This document shows positions 26,395-35,322 of a stretch of DNA of 64,000 nt, one piece after another. How positions within the stretch are numbered: position 1 is the first letter of the stretch; the number at the start of each line of letters is the position of its first letter. The DNA lies in assembly GCF_003284975.1 (NCBI RefSeq), contig NZ_QMEU01000003.1, positions 62,001-126,000 on the forward strand. Reading direction: 5' to 3'. The translations under genes and the position numbers were made by a program. The stretch is from Mycobacterium colombiense. Its GTDB lineage: Bacteria > Actinomycetota > Actinomycetes > Mycobacteriales > Mycobacteriaceae. Under the pieces are notes generated by a model, which made no database searches, was not told the DNA's origin, and was given only the letters and a program-made list of their open reading frames with translations.

Positions 26395-26786
26395 TTCGGC
26401 TCGAAGACAGCGAGGTTGCGGCCGTCCTCGAGCGGCACCCACGCCAGCCTGACGCGGTCACCGACCGAGGGAGGGGGGCCGAAGACGTTGGACATCATGC
26501 GGACACCTTCGTCCAGATCGACCAGCACCACCGAATACGGCACCTTGTCGGCGAGGGCGGGAAGCGCGGCGCGGTGGTGCACGCTGACCGCATGGACGAC
26601 TCCGTCGCCGCTCAGCTTCTCCCACACCAGCGACGACCCGCCGCAGTGCGGGCAGACGAACCGCGGGTACCAGACGAGCCGCGCGCACGATTCGCATCGT
26701 TGGGCCGTCAACTCGTGACGGCGGGTCGCGTCCCAGAACGGCGCGGACACCGGGCTGGGCTGCGGGACAGGCAGCGTATCGGTCAC
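26391..26786 (-). CDS. DUF35 zinc-ribbon/OB-fold acyl-CoA-binding protein
   Basis: A 131-residue DUF35 protein. The N-terminal helix PFWDATRRHELTAQRC precedes a zinc ribbon C-x2-C (CESC) and C-x2-C (CPHC), and an OB-fold follows (GDGVVHAVSVHHRA, PYSVVLVDLDEGVRMMSNVF). In mycobacterial cholesterol catabolism such proteins pair with SCP2-type thiolases/aldolases and hydratases and supply part of the acyl-CoA site. The GTG at 26786 overlaps the thiolase stop (GTGA) and has GGAGGCGAC upstream, which strongly suggests a thiolase-DUF35 complex. Confidence 0.88.
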   Translation of the reverse strand: MTDTLPVPQPSPVSAPFWDATRRHELTAQRCESCARLVWYPRFVCPHCGGSSLVWEKLSGDGVVHAVSVHHRAALPALADKVPYSVVLVDLDEGVRMMSNVFGPPPSVGDRVRLAWVPLEDGRNLAVFEPK

Positions 26787-27949
26787 AGCGTCGCCTCCGT
26801 TCCCAAGATCACCGTCGAGGTGGCCGAGAGCACCCCGCCGGTGCCATGTGCGACAGCCGTTTTCGCTTCTGGGACCTGACGTTCGCCGCATTCGCCGCGC
26901 AACTGCCGCGTGGCCTCGACGAGCAGGAAGGCCCCGAACGCCCCGGGGTGGGTGTAGGCCAGGCCGCCGCCGGACGTCTGACCGGGCAGCGTGCCCCCGG
27001 GCCCCAACGCGCCGTCCGCGACGAACGGACCGCCCTCGCCCTTGTCGCAGAAGCCCAAGTCTTCGAGCGCCAGCAATACCGTGATGGTGAACGAGTCGTA
27101 GAGCTCGACCACGTCGATGTCGGCAGGGGTGAGCCCCGCGGCACGGAAGGCGGCCGGCCCCGAGCGAGCACCCGGTGTAACGGTGAGGTCGGGCATTTGG
27201 GAGATCATCGCGTGCGAGGCCGCCGACGCCGCCCCCAGGACGACGGCGGGCGGCTTGGCCAGGTCTCGCGCGCGCTCGGCGCTGGTGACCACCAGCGCCG
27301 CGGCGCCGTCGGTGACCAGACAGCACTCGAGCTTGTGCAGCGGTTCGGCGAGGAAGCCCGAGTTCAGGACGTCCTGCACGCTGATCGCCTCGCGCAGGTG
27401 AGCCCGCTCGTTCAGCGCGGCCCACCGCCGGGTGTCGACGGCGATCTGCCCCAGCTGTTCGGGCGTCGTCCCGTAAGTCGCCATGTGCCGGTTGGCCGCC
27501 AGGGCGTAGGCGCTGATCGGGAGCATCACCCCGAACGGCGTCTCCCACTCCAGCCGCTCGGGGGTGGCGAAGACGCCGAGGCCCTTTTCACCGCGTTTGC
27601 GCGCGGCGCGCGGCGTCGAGGCGTAGACGATCACCACGGTCTGCGCTTCGCCAGCCGCGATCGCTGCGGCGGCGTGCTCGACATACAACCCGTAGCTGGC
27701 GCCGCCGGTCTGCGTCGCGTCGGTGAAGCGCGGTGCTATCCCCAGGTACTCGGCCAGTTCCACCGCATGCATGAGCGTTCCGCCGGTGCAGGTGCACAGG
27801 CCGTCGACGTCGCGCAGCGACAAACCCGCGTCGGCCAGCGCGGCGGTGATCACCCGCGCCTCGAGCTCGCGCAGCGGAACGTCGATCACTCCGCTCGCCG
27901 AAACCTCATCGGCGACACCGACAATGGCGGCCACACCTCGGGTCGTCAA
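26783..27949 (-). CDS. SCP2-type thiolase/aldolase-like protein (lipid-transfer family)
   Basis: A 388-residue protein of the thiolase fold. Markers are LRDVDGLCTCTGG, ALADAGLS, VVELYDSFTITVLLALEDLG and the final CGERQVPEAKTAVAHGTGG. In the segment where condensing thiolases carry the nucleophilic Cys it reads TQTGGASYGLYVEHA, with no Cys. Ltp2-type relatives that lack this Cys act as retro-aldolases with a DUF35 partner. This protein is fused by overlap to such a partner, so an aldolase role is more likely than thiolysis. It overlaps the acyl-CoA synthetase stop by four bases. Confidence 0.85.
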   Translation of the reverse strand: MTTRGVAAIVGVADEVSASGVIDVPLRELEARVITAALADAGLSLRDVDGLCTCTGGTLMHAVELAEYLGIAPRFTDATQTGGASYGLYVEHAAAAIAAGEAQTVVIVYASTPRAARKRGEKGLGVFATPERLEWETPFGVMLPISAYALAANRHMATYGTTPEQLGQIAVDTRRWAALNERAHLREAISVQDVLNSGFLAEPLHKLECCLVTDGAAALVVTSAERARDLAKPPAVVLGAASAASHAMISQMPDLTVTPGARSGPAAFRAAGLTPADIDVVELYDSFTITVLLALEDLGFCDKGEGGPFVADGALGPGGTLPGQTSGGGLAYTHPGAFGAFLLVEATRQLRGECGERQVPEAKTAVAHGTGGVLSATSTVILGTEATL

Positions 27950-29445
27950 CGTGGTGTCCCGTCAAAGAGTTCGCGCAGCGCGGGTTGGCTGACCTTGAGC
28001 GAGGGTGTGCGGGGCAGCTGTTCGACGATGATTAGCCGGGCCGGTACGTAGTAGCGGCTCAATCGTTCACGCACATGGGCGAGCAACTCCTCCGGCGTGA
28101 CGCGGGCGCCGTCGGCCAACTCGACCGCCGCGACCGGCACCTGGCCAAGACGTTCATCGGGCAGGCCGGTCACCCCGGCATCGCGCACCGCCGGATGCTC
28201 GCGGAGTACGCCGACAAGTTCGGCCGGATTGACCTTGAAACCGCCGCGAATGATGACGTCGTCGGTGCGCCCGTCGACGAACACAAAGCCGTCGGCGTCG
28301 ACCCGGCCGAGGTCGGTGGTCCGCACCCAGTCCCCGCCGGTGGTGCGAACCTCGATGCGGCCCTGCTGGCCGCGCGGCATCTCGGTGTCCCCTTCCAGGG
28401 ACATGACGCGGATCTCCCGGCCGCGCTGCGGGCGCCCCACGCTTCCACGTTTGGCGCTGGCCCACTGCCGGTGCAGGGCGAGGTTCCAGCCGGCCACGCC
28501 GCCAGCGAATTCCGTTGCGCCGTAGGACGGCAGCACCGCGACGCCGTAGCGGCACTCGAACCTCGTCTGCACGTCGACCGGCAGATGTGCGGTGCCCGAG
28601 GTCACCACCTCGACGCTCGAGAAGGCCTCCGGATCCACCCCGGCTTCGAGCACCATCACCATCGCCGACGGCACCAGGCTCACGGCCTTCGGACGGTGCT
28701 GAAGTAGCAAGTCCACAAAATCGGAAACGCGAAATCGCTCGAGAAGCGCAATCTTTCTTCCCTCGCAGATGTTGAGCAGCGTGCGGAACAGCCCGGACAT
28801 GTGCACCAGCGGCGAGGAGACGATCGCGACGCCCGAACGCAGCCTCGGTTCCGAGTCGTGCCCGGCGCCAACCCGGTAATGCGCGCCCGCCGCCGCGACG
28901 GTGTGCTCAAACGAGCTGTAAGACAGTGGTATTCGCTTGGGCGGACCGGTCGTGCCGCTCGTCAGCATCTCGACGGCCACGCCGTCACCGGGCGGGCGGA
29001 ACGGGCCCGGTCCGCAATGTTGCAAGCCCTCCACAACGGTCGCGCCGGCCGGGTCACTCGATACGCGAACACCCAGGGCCCCGGCGGCGGCGTCGACCAC
29101 TCCCGTGCGCTCCCAGTCGGTCGGTAAGGCCACCACCGCGGGCAGCCGCAGCTCGCGGATGTCCGCGCAGAGCCCGGCGTCACCCTGGGACGGGCTGATC
29201 GTGACCACGCAACCTCCGGTCAGCAACACGCCAAGCACGGCGCCGACCATCGCGGGATGATTTCGCAGCACCAGCCCGACGGGAGAACCCTGGCCCAAAC
29301 CGGCCGCCCGCAGACAACCTTGGAGGCCCGCGGCGGCGTCCGACAATCCCTGCCAATCCACCCATCGACCCTCATACTCGATCGCGGGCGCCCGCGGGTC
29401 GAGGGCGAGCACCGTGCGGATGCGGTCGGCGAGTTGCTGGTTCAA
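27946..29445 (-). CDS. AMP-binding acyl-CoA synthetase (FadD-like)
   Basis: A 499-residue adenylate-forming enzyme. It has the phosphate-loop TSGTTGPPKRIPLSY, the YGATE motif, the adenylate-binding RTTDLGRVDADGF, the hinge IRGGFKVNPAEL, and the C-terminal lysine in PSLKVSQ. It would activate a carboxylic acid to its CoA thioester through an acyl-AMP. The ATG overlaps the stop of the LLM oxidoreductase (ATGA). The position between the flavoprotein and the thiolase/DUF35 pair suggests it primes the substrate of that module. Chain or ring preference cannot be read. Confidence 0.92.
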   Translation of the reverse strand: MNQQLADRIRTVLALDPRAPAIEYEGRWVDWQGLSDAAAGLQGCLRAAGLGQGSPVGLVLRNHPAMVGAVLGVLLTGGCVVTISPSQGDAGLCADIRELRLPAVVALPTDWERTGVVDAAAGALGVRVSSDPAGATVVEGLQHCGPGPFRPPGDGVAVEMLTSGTTGPPKRIPLSYSSFEHTVAAAGAHYRVGAGHDSEPRLRSGVAIVSSPLVHMSGLFRTLLNICEGRKIALLERFRVSDFVDLLLQHRPKAVSLVPSAMVMVLEAGVDPEAFSSVEVVTSGTAHLPVDVQTRFECRYGVAVLPSYGATEFAGGVAGWNLALHRQWASAKRGSVGRPQRGREIRVMSLEGDTEMPRGQQGRIEVRTTGGDWVRTTDLGRVDADGFVFVDGRTDDVIIRGGFKVNPAELVGVLREHPAVRDAGVTGLPDERLGQVPVAAVELADGARVTPEELLAHVRERLSRYYVPARLIIVEQLPRTPSLKVSQPALRELFDGTPR

Positions 29446-30515
29446 GCCGCGGCTGCCGCGAGCTCGGTCGCCGCGGGGATCACCTCTTGGGCGAACAACT
29501 TCATCGACTCGTACACCTTGGTGCGGTCCATGGCGCCGCCGCGCGACATGCGCAAAATGATGTTGCGCCAGCCCATGTCGATGACGGTTCGCATCTTGTC
29601 GACGATGCGGTCGGGATCACCCATCAGCGTCAGGTGCGAGTTGAGCACTTGCTCGTAACTCTGCTTGTCGTGTTTCTCGAACCAGTCCGAGTAGGCCTTG
29701 TAGTCGGCCGGTATCTCGCCGCCGCGCTCGAACGGGCTCGAATACTGGCGATGAGTCTGAATGGAGAGCTCGACGCTCTCGCGCGGGTAGCTGCGGGCGA
29801 ACGCATCGTCGGCGTGGCAGAAGGCGTTGAGGAGCGCCCACACGTTGCCGGTGGCGGCGTCAAGTCCCTTCTGGGACTGCACCTTCAGGTAGATGTCCAG
29901 CGCGCCCTGCAGATCCGGGTCCACCTGGTAGGGGTTGCCGATGATCGCCCCGAAACCCTTCTCGGCCAGCCACTCGAAGCTCGACGGCGTCTTCATCACG
30001 GTGCCCCACACGGGAATCGGCTGCTGCACCGGCCGCGGGAAGATCGTGACGTCCTCGATCCGAAAGTACTTGCCGTGGAAGCTGACGTTCTCTTCGGTCA
30101 ACAGGCGGCTGACGATTTCCACGCACTCCTGATATCGCCCGGTAGCCTCGTCCATCGAGATACCGAAGCCGGTGAATTCATGCGCCTGGTAGCCACGCCC
30201 GAAGCCGGCGTCGAAGCGCCCGCCGGACAGGACGTCGACCAGCGCGATGCGTTCGGCCAGCTGGATCGGCTCGTGGAAGGGCGCCACCATGCACGCGGTG
30301 CCGATTCGGATGCGTTCGGTCTGCGCGGCGATGGCCGTCGCCACCTGCGGCAGGTCCGGGAGCATGCCGTAGGGGGAGAAGTGGTGTTCGGCCAGCCAGA
30401 TCTCGTCGTAACCGAGCTCCTCCGCCCAGCGCGCCTCCTCGAGCACGTTGGCCAGCACCTCGCGCTCGCTGAGGTGGTTGGGTTTGTCGCCGAGGATGAA
30501 CACGCCGAACTTCAT
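29442..30515 (-). CDS. LLM-class flavin-dependent oxidoreductase
   Basis: A 357-residue luciferase-like TIM-barrel protein. Characteristic segments are MKFGVFILGDKPN, WAEELGYDEIWLAEHHFSPY, RIRIGTACMVAPFHEPIQLA and GGRFDAGFGRGYQAHEFTGFG. Members use FMN or F420; the 'EHHFS' motif is common in FMN monooxygenase types. ATG 30515 has GGGAGGG upstream; the longer frame to 30587 adds no conserved sequence. It is the first gene of a five-gene minus-strand operon and is divergent from the MaoC gene. It may oxygenate a ring or side chain, with an unknown flavin-reductase partner. Confidence 0.9.
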   Translation of the reverse strand: MKFGVFILGDKPNHLSEREVLANVLEEARWAEELGYDEIWLAEHHFSPYGMLPDLPQVATAIAAQTERIRIGTACMVAPFHEPIQLAERIALVDVLSGGRFDAGFGRGYQAHEFTGFGISMDEATGRYQECVEIVSRLLTEENVSFHGKYFRIEDVTIFPRPVQQPIPVWGTVMKTPSSFEWLAEKGFGAIIGNPYQVDPDLQGALDIYLKVQSQKGLDAATGNVWALLNAFCHADDAFARSYPRESVELSIQTHRQYSSPFERGGEIPADYKAYSDWFEKHDKQSYEQVLNSHLTLMGDPDRIVDKMRTVIDMGWRNIILRMSRGGAMDRTKVYESMKLFAQEVIPAATELAAAAA

Positions 30516-30575
30516 GTCGGTCCCTCCCGCTTTCCGCATCGGCAAAAGTAGTTGCACTGACTGCCACAATAATGC

Positions 30576-30595
30576 ACGATTAAACACATATCGTC
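30576..30595. promoter_or_regulatory. Candidate operator, motif B copy 2
   Basis: ACGAT-N9-ATCGT is a perfect 5-base-arm inverted repeat between the divergent LLM operon and the MaoC/TetR operon. Its reverse complement matches the element at 24191 at 16 of 19 positions. The downstream operon encodes a TetR regulator (31442-32086), which would fit autoregulation plus control of the E1 operon. Confidence 0.5.
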
Positions 30596-30617
30596 AATCC
30601 GTTCAGTAGGGGGTGTC

Positions 30618-31445
30618 GTGGTTCTCTCGGACTCTGCGGTCGGAACCGCTCTGCCGCCGAGCACCTTCCGCTGGAGCGAGACCGACGTGATCCTGTACGC
30701 GTTGGGCGTGGGCGCCCGCCCACCGTCGGAGCTGAGACTGCTCAACGAGGCTCACGGCCCCGACGTGCTGCCGACTTTCGCCCTGGTGGCCAACTTCTGC
30801 GCCGTCAAGGATCTGCGCAGTGTGCTCGATCTGGGGACGCACCCGATCGTGCATGCGGCGCAATCGCTTCAGCTGCACCGGTCGATAGGTGCCACCGGGG
30901 AACTGTCGGTGCACGCCGAGGTGTCGGCCGTGTGGGACAAGGGCAAACACGCTGCCGTGGAGTTGACCAGCCGAGGTGCCGACTCGGAAGGGACCGTGTT
31001 CGTCGCGACGTCCCAAACCATGGTGCTCGGTGCGGGGGGCTTCGGCGGCGACCGTGGACCCGCTGCCGAACCGGATCCCGACGGCCCGCCGGACGCGGTG
31101 TTCGACGACGTCGTGCGGCCCGAGCAGGCCGCCCTCTACCGGCTCTCGGGGGACCGCAACCAGCTGCACATCGACCCCGAGGCAGCCCGAAAGTACGGCT
31201 TCGACGACGTCTTCCTGCATGGGCTGTGCACGTTGGGGTTCGCCGCGCGGGCGGTGATCGACCGGATCGGCGACGGGGACCCCCGCTCCCTGACATCCTT
31301 GGGCTGCCGGTTCTCCAAGCAGGTGAAGCTCGATGCGCCGCTGCGGACGGAGATCTGGCGAACCGACGGTTCGGTGCGTTTCCGGACGCTGCAGGGTGAC
31401 GCCGTCGCCCTGAGCTCCGGAACCGCCACGCTGGCAGGGAAGTGA
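30618..31445 (+). CDS. MaoC-like (R)-specific enoyl-CoA hydratase
   Basis: A 275-residue double-hotdog protein. The hydratase-2 signature YRLSGDRNQLHIDPEAA is at residues 174-190, with the catalytic Asp and His; the usual NP is NQ. The N-terminal half is the degenerate hotdog that shapes the acyl pocket (WSETDVILYALGVGAR). It should hydrate a trans-2-enoyl-CoA to the 3R-hydroxyacyl-CoA. Opposite the aldolase/DUF35 operon, it resembles the steroid side-chain scheme in which a MaoC hydratase makes the hydroxyacyl-CoA that an Ltp2-type aldolase cleaves (inference). The GTG start follows GTAGGGGGT. Confidence 0.9.
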   Translation: MVLSDSAVGTALPPSTFRWSETDVILYALGVGARPPSELRLLNEAHGPDVLPTFALVANFCAVKDLRSVLDLGTHPIVHAAQSLQLHRSIGATGELSVHAEVSAVWDKGKHAAVELTSRGADSEGTVFVATSQTMVLGAGGFGGDRGPAAEPDPDGPPDAVFDDVVRPEQAALYRLSGDRNQLHIDPEAARKYGFDDVFLHGLCTLGFAARAVIDRIGDGDPRSLTSLGCRFSKQVKLDAPLRTEIWRTDGSVRFRTLQGDAVALSSGTATLAGK

Positions 31446-32086
31446 GCATGGACCAACGGCGGGCCCGCGGGTTGCGCAACCGACAGGCGCTCATCCACGC
31501 GGCGATCGAGCTGTTCAGCACTCAGGGCTACGAGGGAACCACCGTCGATCAGATTTCGGCGGCGGCCGGGGTCGCGCCGCGCACGTTCTTCCATCACTTC
31601 GCCAGCAAGGAAGACATCCTGTTCGACGGTTACGCCGAACGGCTGCAGGAAGCGATCCGGCGTTTTCGTGCCGCACGCTCCGACTCCCTGTGGGACGCAC
31701 TCGCCGAGACGTCGGTGGCGGTTGCGCAGGCGATCGCCGATCAGCCCGACATGTTCTTGGTGCGCGCGCGGATGTACCACGGGTTGCCGGCCTTGCGCGC
31801 GACCATGCTCCGGATCAACGAGGACTGGATCGATCAGCTCACGACTGAAGTGGCCCGCTGGCTGGGCAGCGAAACTGAGCCGGACTTGCGGCCTCGACTG
31901 GCCGCCACGCTGATCAACGCCGCCAACCGCGCCGCGATCGATTCGTGGGTCGCCGGCGGTGGCCGGGGTGACTTGTCGCAACTGATGACCGAATCCGTGG
32001 AGTTGGTGCGCCCCTCGATCGTTGCGATCGAACGGACCGGCACGACTTCTGGGGCCAGGCGGGCGGGTGGGCAGCGTGTCGGGTGA
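31442..32086 (+). CDS. TetR family transcriptional regulator
   Basis: A 214-residue TetR-type repressor. The N-terminal helix-turn-helix spans about residues 14-60: ALIHAAIELFSTQGYEGTTV, then ISAAAGVAPRTFFHHFASKE. The rest is an all-helical ligand domain. It overlaps the MaoC stop and the SDR start on both sides, so it sits in the operon it probably controls. Motif B (30576-30595) in the divergent promoter is the first operator to test. An inducer could be a CoA ester of the pathway substrate, as for other mycobacterial lipid TetRs. Confidence 0.9.
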   Translation: MSMDQRRARGLRNRQALIHAAIELFSTQGYEGTTVDQISAAAGVAPRTFFHHFASKEDILFDGYAERLQEAIRRFRAARSDSLWDALAETSVAVAQAIADQPDMFLVRARMYHGLPALRATMLRINEDWIDQLTTEVARWLGSETEPDLRPRLAATLINAANRAAIDSWVAGGGRGDLSQLMTESVELVRPSIVAIERTGTTSGARRAGGQRVG

Positions 32087-32825
32087 CTCCCACCCCCTTG
32101 CCGTCGTCACCGGGGGAGCGCGAGGCATCGGGGAATCGATTGTGGCCGAGCTCATTCGCGGCGGGTACCGGGTGGCCGCGATCGACGTGAACGCGAAGGC
32201 CATTGCGCGCGCCCAGGATTCGGAGGACGCAAGATCGGGATTGCTCGTCCCGATGAACGTATCGATCATCGACCGTCAGGCGGTCGAGGACGCGCTGAGC
32301 GGACTGGATGGCCGGTACGGTCCCGTTCGAGCCTTGGTCAACAACGCGGGAATGACGCTGCCCGGCACGTTTCTCGAGCAGACGGACGAGGACTGGGACC
32401 GCATCGTCGAGGTCAATCTCAAGGGCACCTTCGTGATGGCGCAGGTCGCCGCACGGCAGATGGTCGCCCACGGCGGCGGCGCCATCGTGAACGTCAGCTC
32501 GGTGTCGGCCCACGGGGTGCGCACCGGGCCGCCCGCCTATGCGGCCGCCAAGGCCGGTGTCGAAGGGCTGAGCCGGCTGATGGCCGTTCAGCTCGGTCTG
32601 CACGCCATCCGGGTCAACACCGTCGTGGTCGGCACCACCGCGACACCGTGGCTGTTGTCGCGCAAGACCGAGGACGAGCTGGCACAAATGCGCGAGACAA
32701 CGTTGACCGGCAACATCGGTGAGCCGGACGACGTGGCGGGCGTGGTGGCGTTTCTCTGTTCACCCGCCGCCAAACACGTCACCGGCCAGTTGATTTCGGT
32801 GTCGGGTGGGCAGTGGATGCCATGA
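32076..32825 (+). CDS. SDR family oxidoreductase
   Basis: A 249-residue classical SDR with TGGARGIGESI near the N-terminus, NNAG, Ser in VNVSSVSAHG, and YAAAK. It ends in VTGQLISVSGGQWMP. The start is uncertain: GTG 32067 and GTG 32076 are both in frame, and I use 32076 because the preceding GGGTGGGC gives better spacing. It overlaps the TetR gene by 11 bases. It probably oxidises the hydroxyacyl-CoA or an alcohol made by its operon partners. Substrate unknown. Confidence 0.87.
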   Translation: MSGDSHPLAVVTGGARGIGESIVAELIRGGYRVAAIDVNAKAIARAQDSEDARSGLLVPMNVSIIDRQAVEDALSGLDGRYGPVRALVNNAGMTLPGTFLEQTDEDWDRIVEVNLKGTFVMAQVAARQMVAHGGGAIVNVSSVSAHGVRTGPPAYAAAKAGVEGLSRLMAVQLGLHAIRVNTVVVGTTATPWLLSRKTEDELAQMRETTLTGNIGEPDDVAGVVAFLCSPAAKHVTGQLISVSGGQWMP

Positions 32826-32857
32826 CGGCGACGCGGAACGACAAGACAGATGTTGAT

Positions 32858-32874
32858 GTAGTGTTTAGTGCTAC
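32858..32874. promoter_or_regulatory. Short inverted repeat before the hydratase/synthetase operon
   Basis: GTAG-N9-CTAC with a TGTTTA centre has the same arm spacing as motif B but different arms. It lies 7-22 bases before the next coding region, where a repressor would block initiation. With only four-base arms this is weak. Confidence 0.25.
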
Positions 32875-32895
32875 GAATCGATGCCAGGGGATGTC

Positions 32896-33663
32896 GTGGA
32901 ACTGAAGAGAATCCTGTTCGACGTCAGCGAGCAGGTCGCCACCATCACGATCAACCGACCGGAGCGGCTCAACGCCACCGACGACCTGACCCGCACCGAA
33001 CTCGGCATCGCGTGGGCACGGGTGCGGGAGGACCCGAACATCCGGGTCGCCATCATCACCGGAGCCGGCGACCGGGCGTTCTCCGCGGGCCAGGACATTC
33101 GGGCAACGGCCGAGGGCGGCATTCGCAACAAGGTTCCCGGCTCGCGGCTGCACCACAACGTGTGGAAGCCGGTAATCTGCGCCCTCAATGGAATGGTCGT
33201 CGGCGGTGGGCTGCATCAGGTCGCCGATGCCGACCTCATCATCGCGGCCGAGCACGCCGAGTTGATCGACACGCATCTGGCCGTCGGCAACGTGTTCGCG
33301 CTCGAGCCCGCGGTGCTGCTGCGCAGAATGCCGCTGTCGATGGTGATGCAACTCGGGCTGATGACCAAGCAGGGCCGGATCAGCGCCCAGCGCGGCTACG
33401 AGGTCGGCCTGATCAACGAGGTCGTGCCCGCGGACCGGCTGCAACAGCGGGCGCGCGAAATCGCCCTGGACATCGCGAAACTCTCGCCGGCGACGGTCCA
33501 GGCGTCGATCAAGGCGATGTGGAGCAGTCTCGATGTCGGGTTACGCGCGGCCAACGACGTCGCGTATCGCTATGTGCTGCAACACCAGCTGACCCATCCC
33601 GACTACCGGGAAGGCATGCTCGCGTTCGCGGAAAACCGGGAACCGCGGTGGGTCGTGGAATGA
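32896..33663 (+). CDS. Enoyl-CoA hydratase/isomerase family protein
   Basis: A crotonase-fold protein of about 255 residues. VATITINRPERLNATDDL, GDRAFSAGQDIRAT and ALNGMVVGGGLHQVADADLII are the fold signatures; the oxyanion loop has Gln-Asp (AGQD). The second catalytic segment reads GNVFALEPAVLLRR. GTG 32896 is preferred because AGGGG lies six bases upstream; ATG 32881 is an in-frame alternative without a ribosome-binding site. It heads an operon with an acyl-CoA synthetase, an NTF2-like protein and an acyl-CoA dehydrogenase. Confidence 0.85.
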   Translation: MELKRILFDVSEQVATITINRPERLNATDDLTRTELGIAWARVREDPNIRVAIITGAGDRAFSAGQDIRATAEGGIRNKVPGSRLHHNVWKPVICALNGMVVGGGLHQVADADLIIAAEHAELIDTHLAVGNVFALEPAVLLRRMPLSMVMQLGLMTKQGRISAQRGYEVGLINEVVPADRLQQRAREIALDIAKLSPATVQASIKAMWSSLDVGLRAANDVAYRYVLQHQLTHPDYREGMLAFAENREPRWVVE

Positions 33664-33681
33664 GCAGTGGAATGGCGCGCG

Positions 33682-35322
33682 ATGAGTGAGACGGCACGGA
33701 CTTTCGCCTACGAACCGATGCCGTACGCACCGGTCGTCCCGGCGATGCTGGTCGACCTGGTAGCCGCCTATGGGGACGACGACTTCGTCATTTCCGCAGC
33801 GGGCGAAGGGGCGATCGAGCGAATCACCTATGCGCAGGCCGTTACTCGGTCCGCCGAGATGGCGCGACGGTTGCTCGCGGCGGGCGTCACGAAAGGTGTT
33901 CGGGTCGGAATCCTGGCGCCGAACGGACCCGATTTTGCGGTCGCTTTCCTGGCCGCCACCCGGATCGGCGCCGTGGCGGTGCCGATCAACACCTTCTTTC
34001 AGCCGCCGGAGTTGAGCTGGCTGCTGCGCGACGCCGACATCCACACCCTGATGTCGGTCGACTCGCTACTCGGCAAGGACATGCTGGCACGTGTCGGAGA
34101 TGCGACGGGCGGTTTTCCGGCCCCGGGCGTACCGCTGACCCTCGAACGGCTGCCCCAGTTGCGCAATGTCTTTGGGCTCGGCGGGGCCGGGCGCCCCTGG
34201 CCCAGCGCATGGCCGGACCCGGTCCCCGAAGCGTTTCTGCGCGCGTGCGAAGCCACCGTCCGCCCGTCCGACGACCTGGTCGTCATCTACACGTCGGGAA
34301 GCACCTCCGACCCGAAGGGTGTCATCCACACGCACGGCACCGTGATAACGCACTCTCGGTTCGTCGCCACGCAGCACGAGTGGAAGCCCGACGATCGCGT
34401 TTACATTCCGATGGTGTTCTTCTGGGTCGCCGGGCTGGTCTTCGGTCTGCTCGGACCGATGCAGACCGGTGCCACCATTCTCACCGAGCACAAGTTCGAC
34501 GCCGGCGAAGTATTGCGCCTACTCGAAACCGAACGTGCCACTTACGCAACGGGATTCCCGCATATCGGGCGCGCGCTGGCGAATCATCCCGACTTCGCCT
34601 CCGCCGATTTGTCAAGTCTGCGCGGGGGATACCACCAGGTGCTGCTGCCTCCGGAACTGCGCGCGGCGGATCCGTCACTGCTGGTGACGCAGTTGGGGAT
34701 GACCGAAACGTGCAGTTCCCACACCTGGTGGCCACCGCACGAACCGGTGCCCGAAAGCAAGCGCGGTTCACTCGGGGTTGCCGCACCCGGCTACGAGCAC
34801 AAGGTCGTCGACGAGTCCGGTGCGCAGGTGTCCAACGGCACCGTCGGCGAAATCTGTGTGCGGGGAGTCGCGATGATGCGCGGCATGATCGGACGGCAGC
34901 TCAGCGATCTGTTCGACGCTGACGGCTGGTACCACACCAAGGACGCCGGATATCTGGATGACGATGGGTTCCTGTTCTTCACCGGACGCACCGACGACAT
35001 GATCAAATCCTCGGGCGCCAACGTCGCACCGGTGGAGGTCGAGGCGGTGATCGGCGGGGTCGACGGCGTGCGGATCGCCTATGTCGTCGGCGTTCCGGAC
35101 GCGGACAAGGGCGCGCTCGTCTGCGCCGTGGTCGTGCTCAACCAGGGGCGGTGCGCCTCACCCGATGAACTCGCGGCGGCATGCCGCAACGAACTTGCCG
35201 CCTACAAGGTCCCGAAGCGGTGGGTCATTCTCCCCGACGCCGATCGGCTGCCGTACACCACTACGAACAAGATCGACAAGCCACGGCTGGTGCAGCTTGT
35301 CACGTCCGGGGAGCTGGCATGA
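33682..35322 (+). CDS. AMP-binding acyl-CoA synthetase (FadD-like)
   Basis: A 546-residue adenylate-forming enzyme with the P-loop YTSGSTSDPKGVIHTHG, LGMTETCSSH, the KDAGYLDDDGF motif, and the C-terminal catalytic Lys in TTNKIDKP. It should make an acyl-CoA with AMP release. The N-terminus at ATG 33682 (MSETARTFAYEP) is preferred; GTG 33667 is also in frame. The size is larger than the synthetase at 27946 and the sequence is not closely similar. The two therefore probably serve different acids. It overlaps the NTF2-like gene by four bases. Confidence 0.92.
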   Translation: MSETARTFAYEPMPYAPVVPAMLVDLVAAYGDDDFVISAAGEGAIERITYAQAVTRSAEMARRLLAAGVTKGVRVGILAPNGPDFAVAFLAATRIGAVAVPINTFFQPPELSWLLRDADIHTLMSVDSLLGKDMLARVGDATGGFPAPGVPLTLERLPQLRNVFGLGGAGRPWPSAWPDPVPEAFLRACEATVRPSDDLVVIYTSGSTSDPKGVIHTHGTVITHSRFVATQHEWKPDDRVYIPMVFFWVAGLVFGLLGPMQTGATILTEHKFDAGEVLRLLETERATYATGFPHIGRALANHPDFASADLSSLRGGYHQVLLPPELRAADPSLLVTQLGMTETCSSHTWWPPHEPVPESKRGSLGVAAPGYEHKVVDESGAQVSNGTVGEICVRGVAMMRGMIGRQLSDLFDADGWYHTKDAGYLDDDGFLFFTGRTDDMIKSSGANVAPVEVEAVIGGVDGVRIAYVVGVPDADKGALVCAVVVLNQGRCASPDELAAACRNELAAYKVPKRWVILPDADRLPYTTTNKIDKPRLVQLVTSGELA

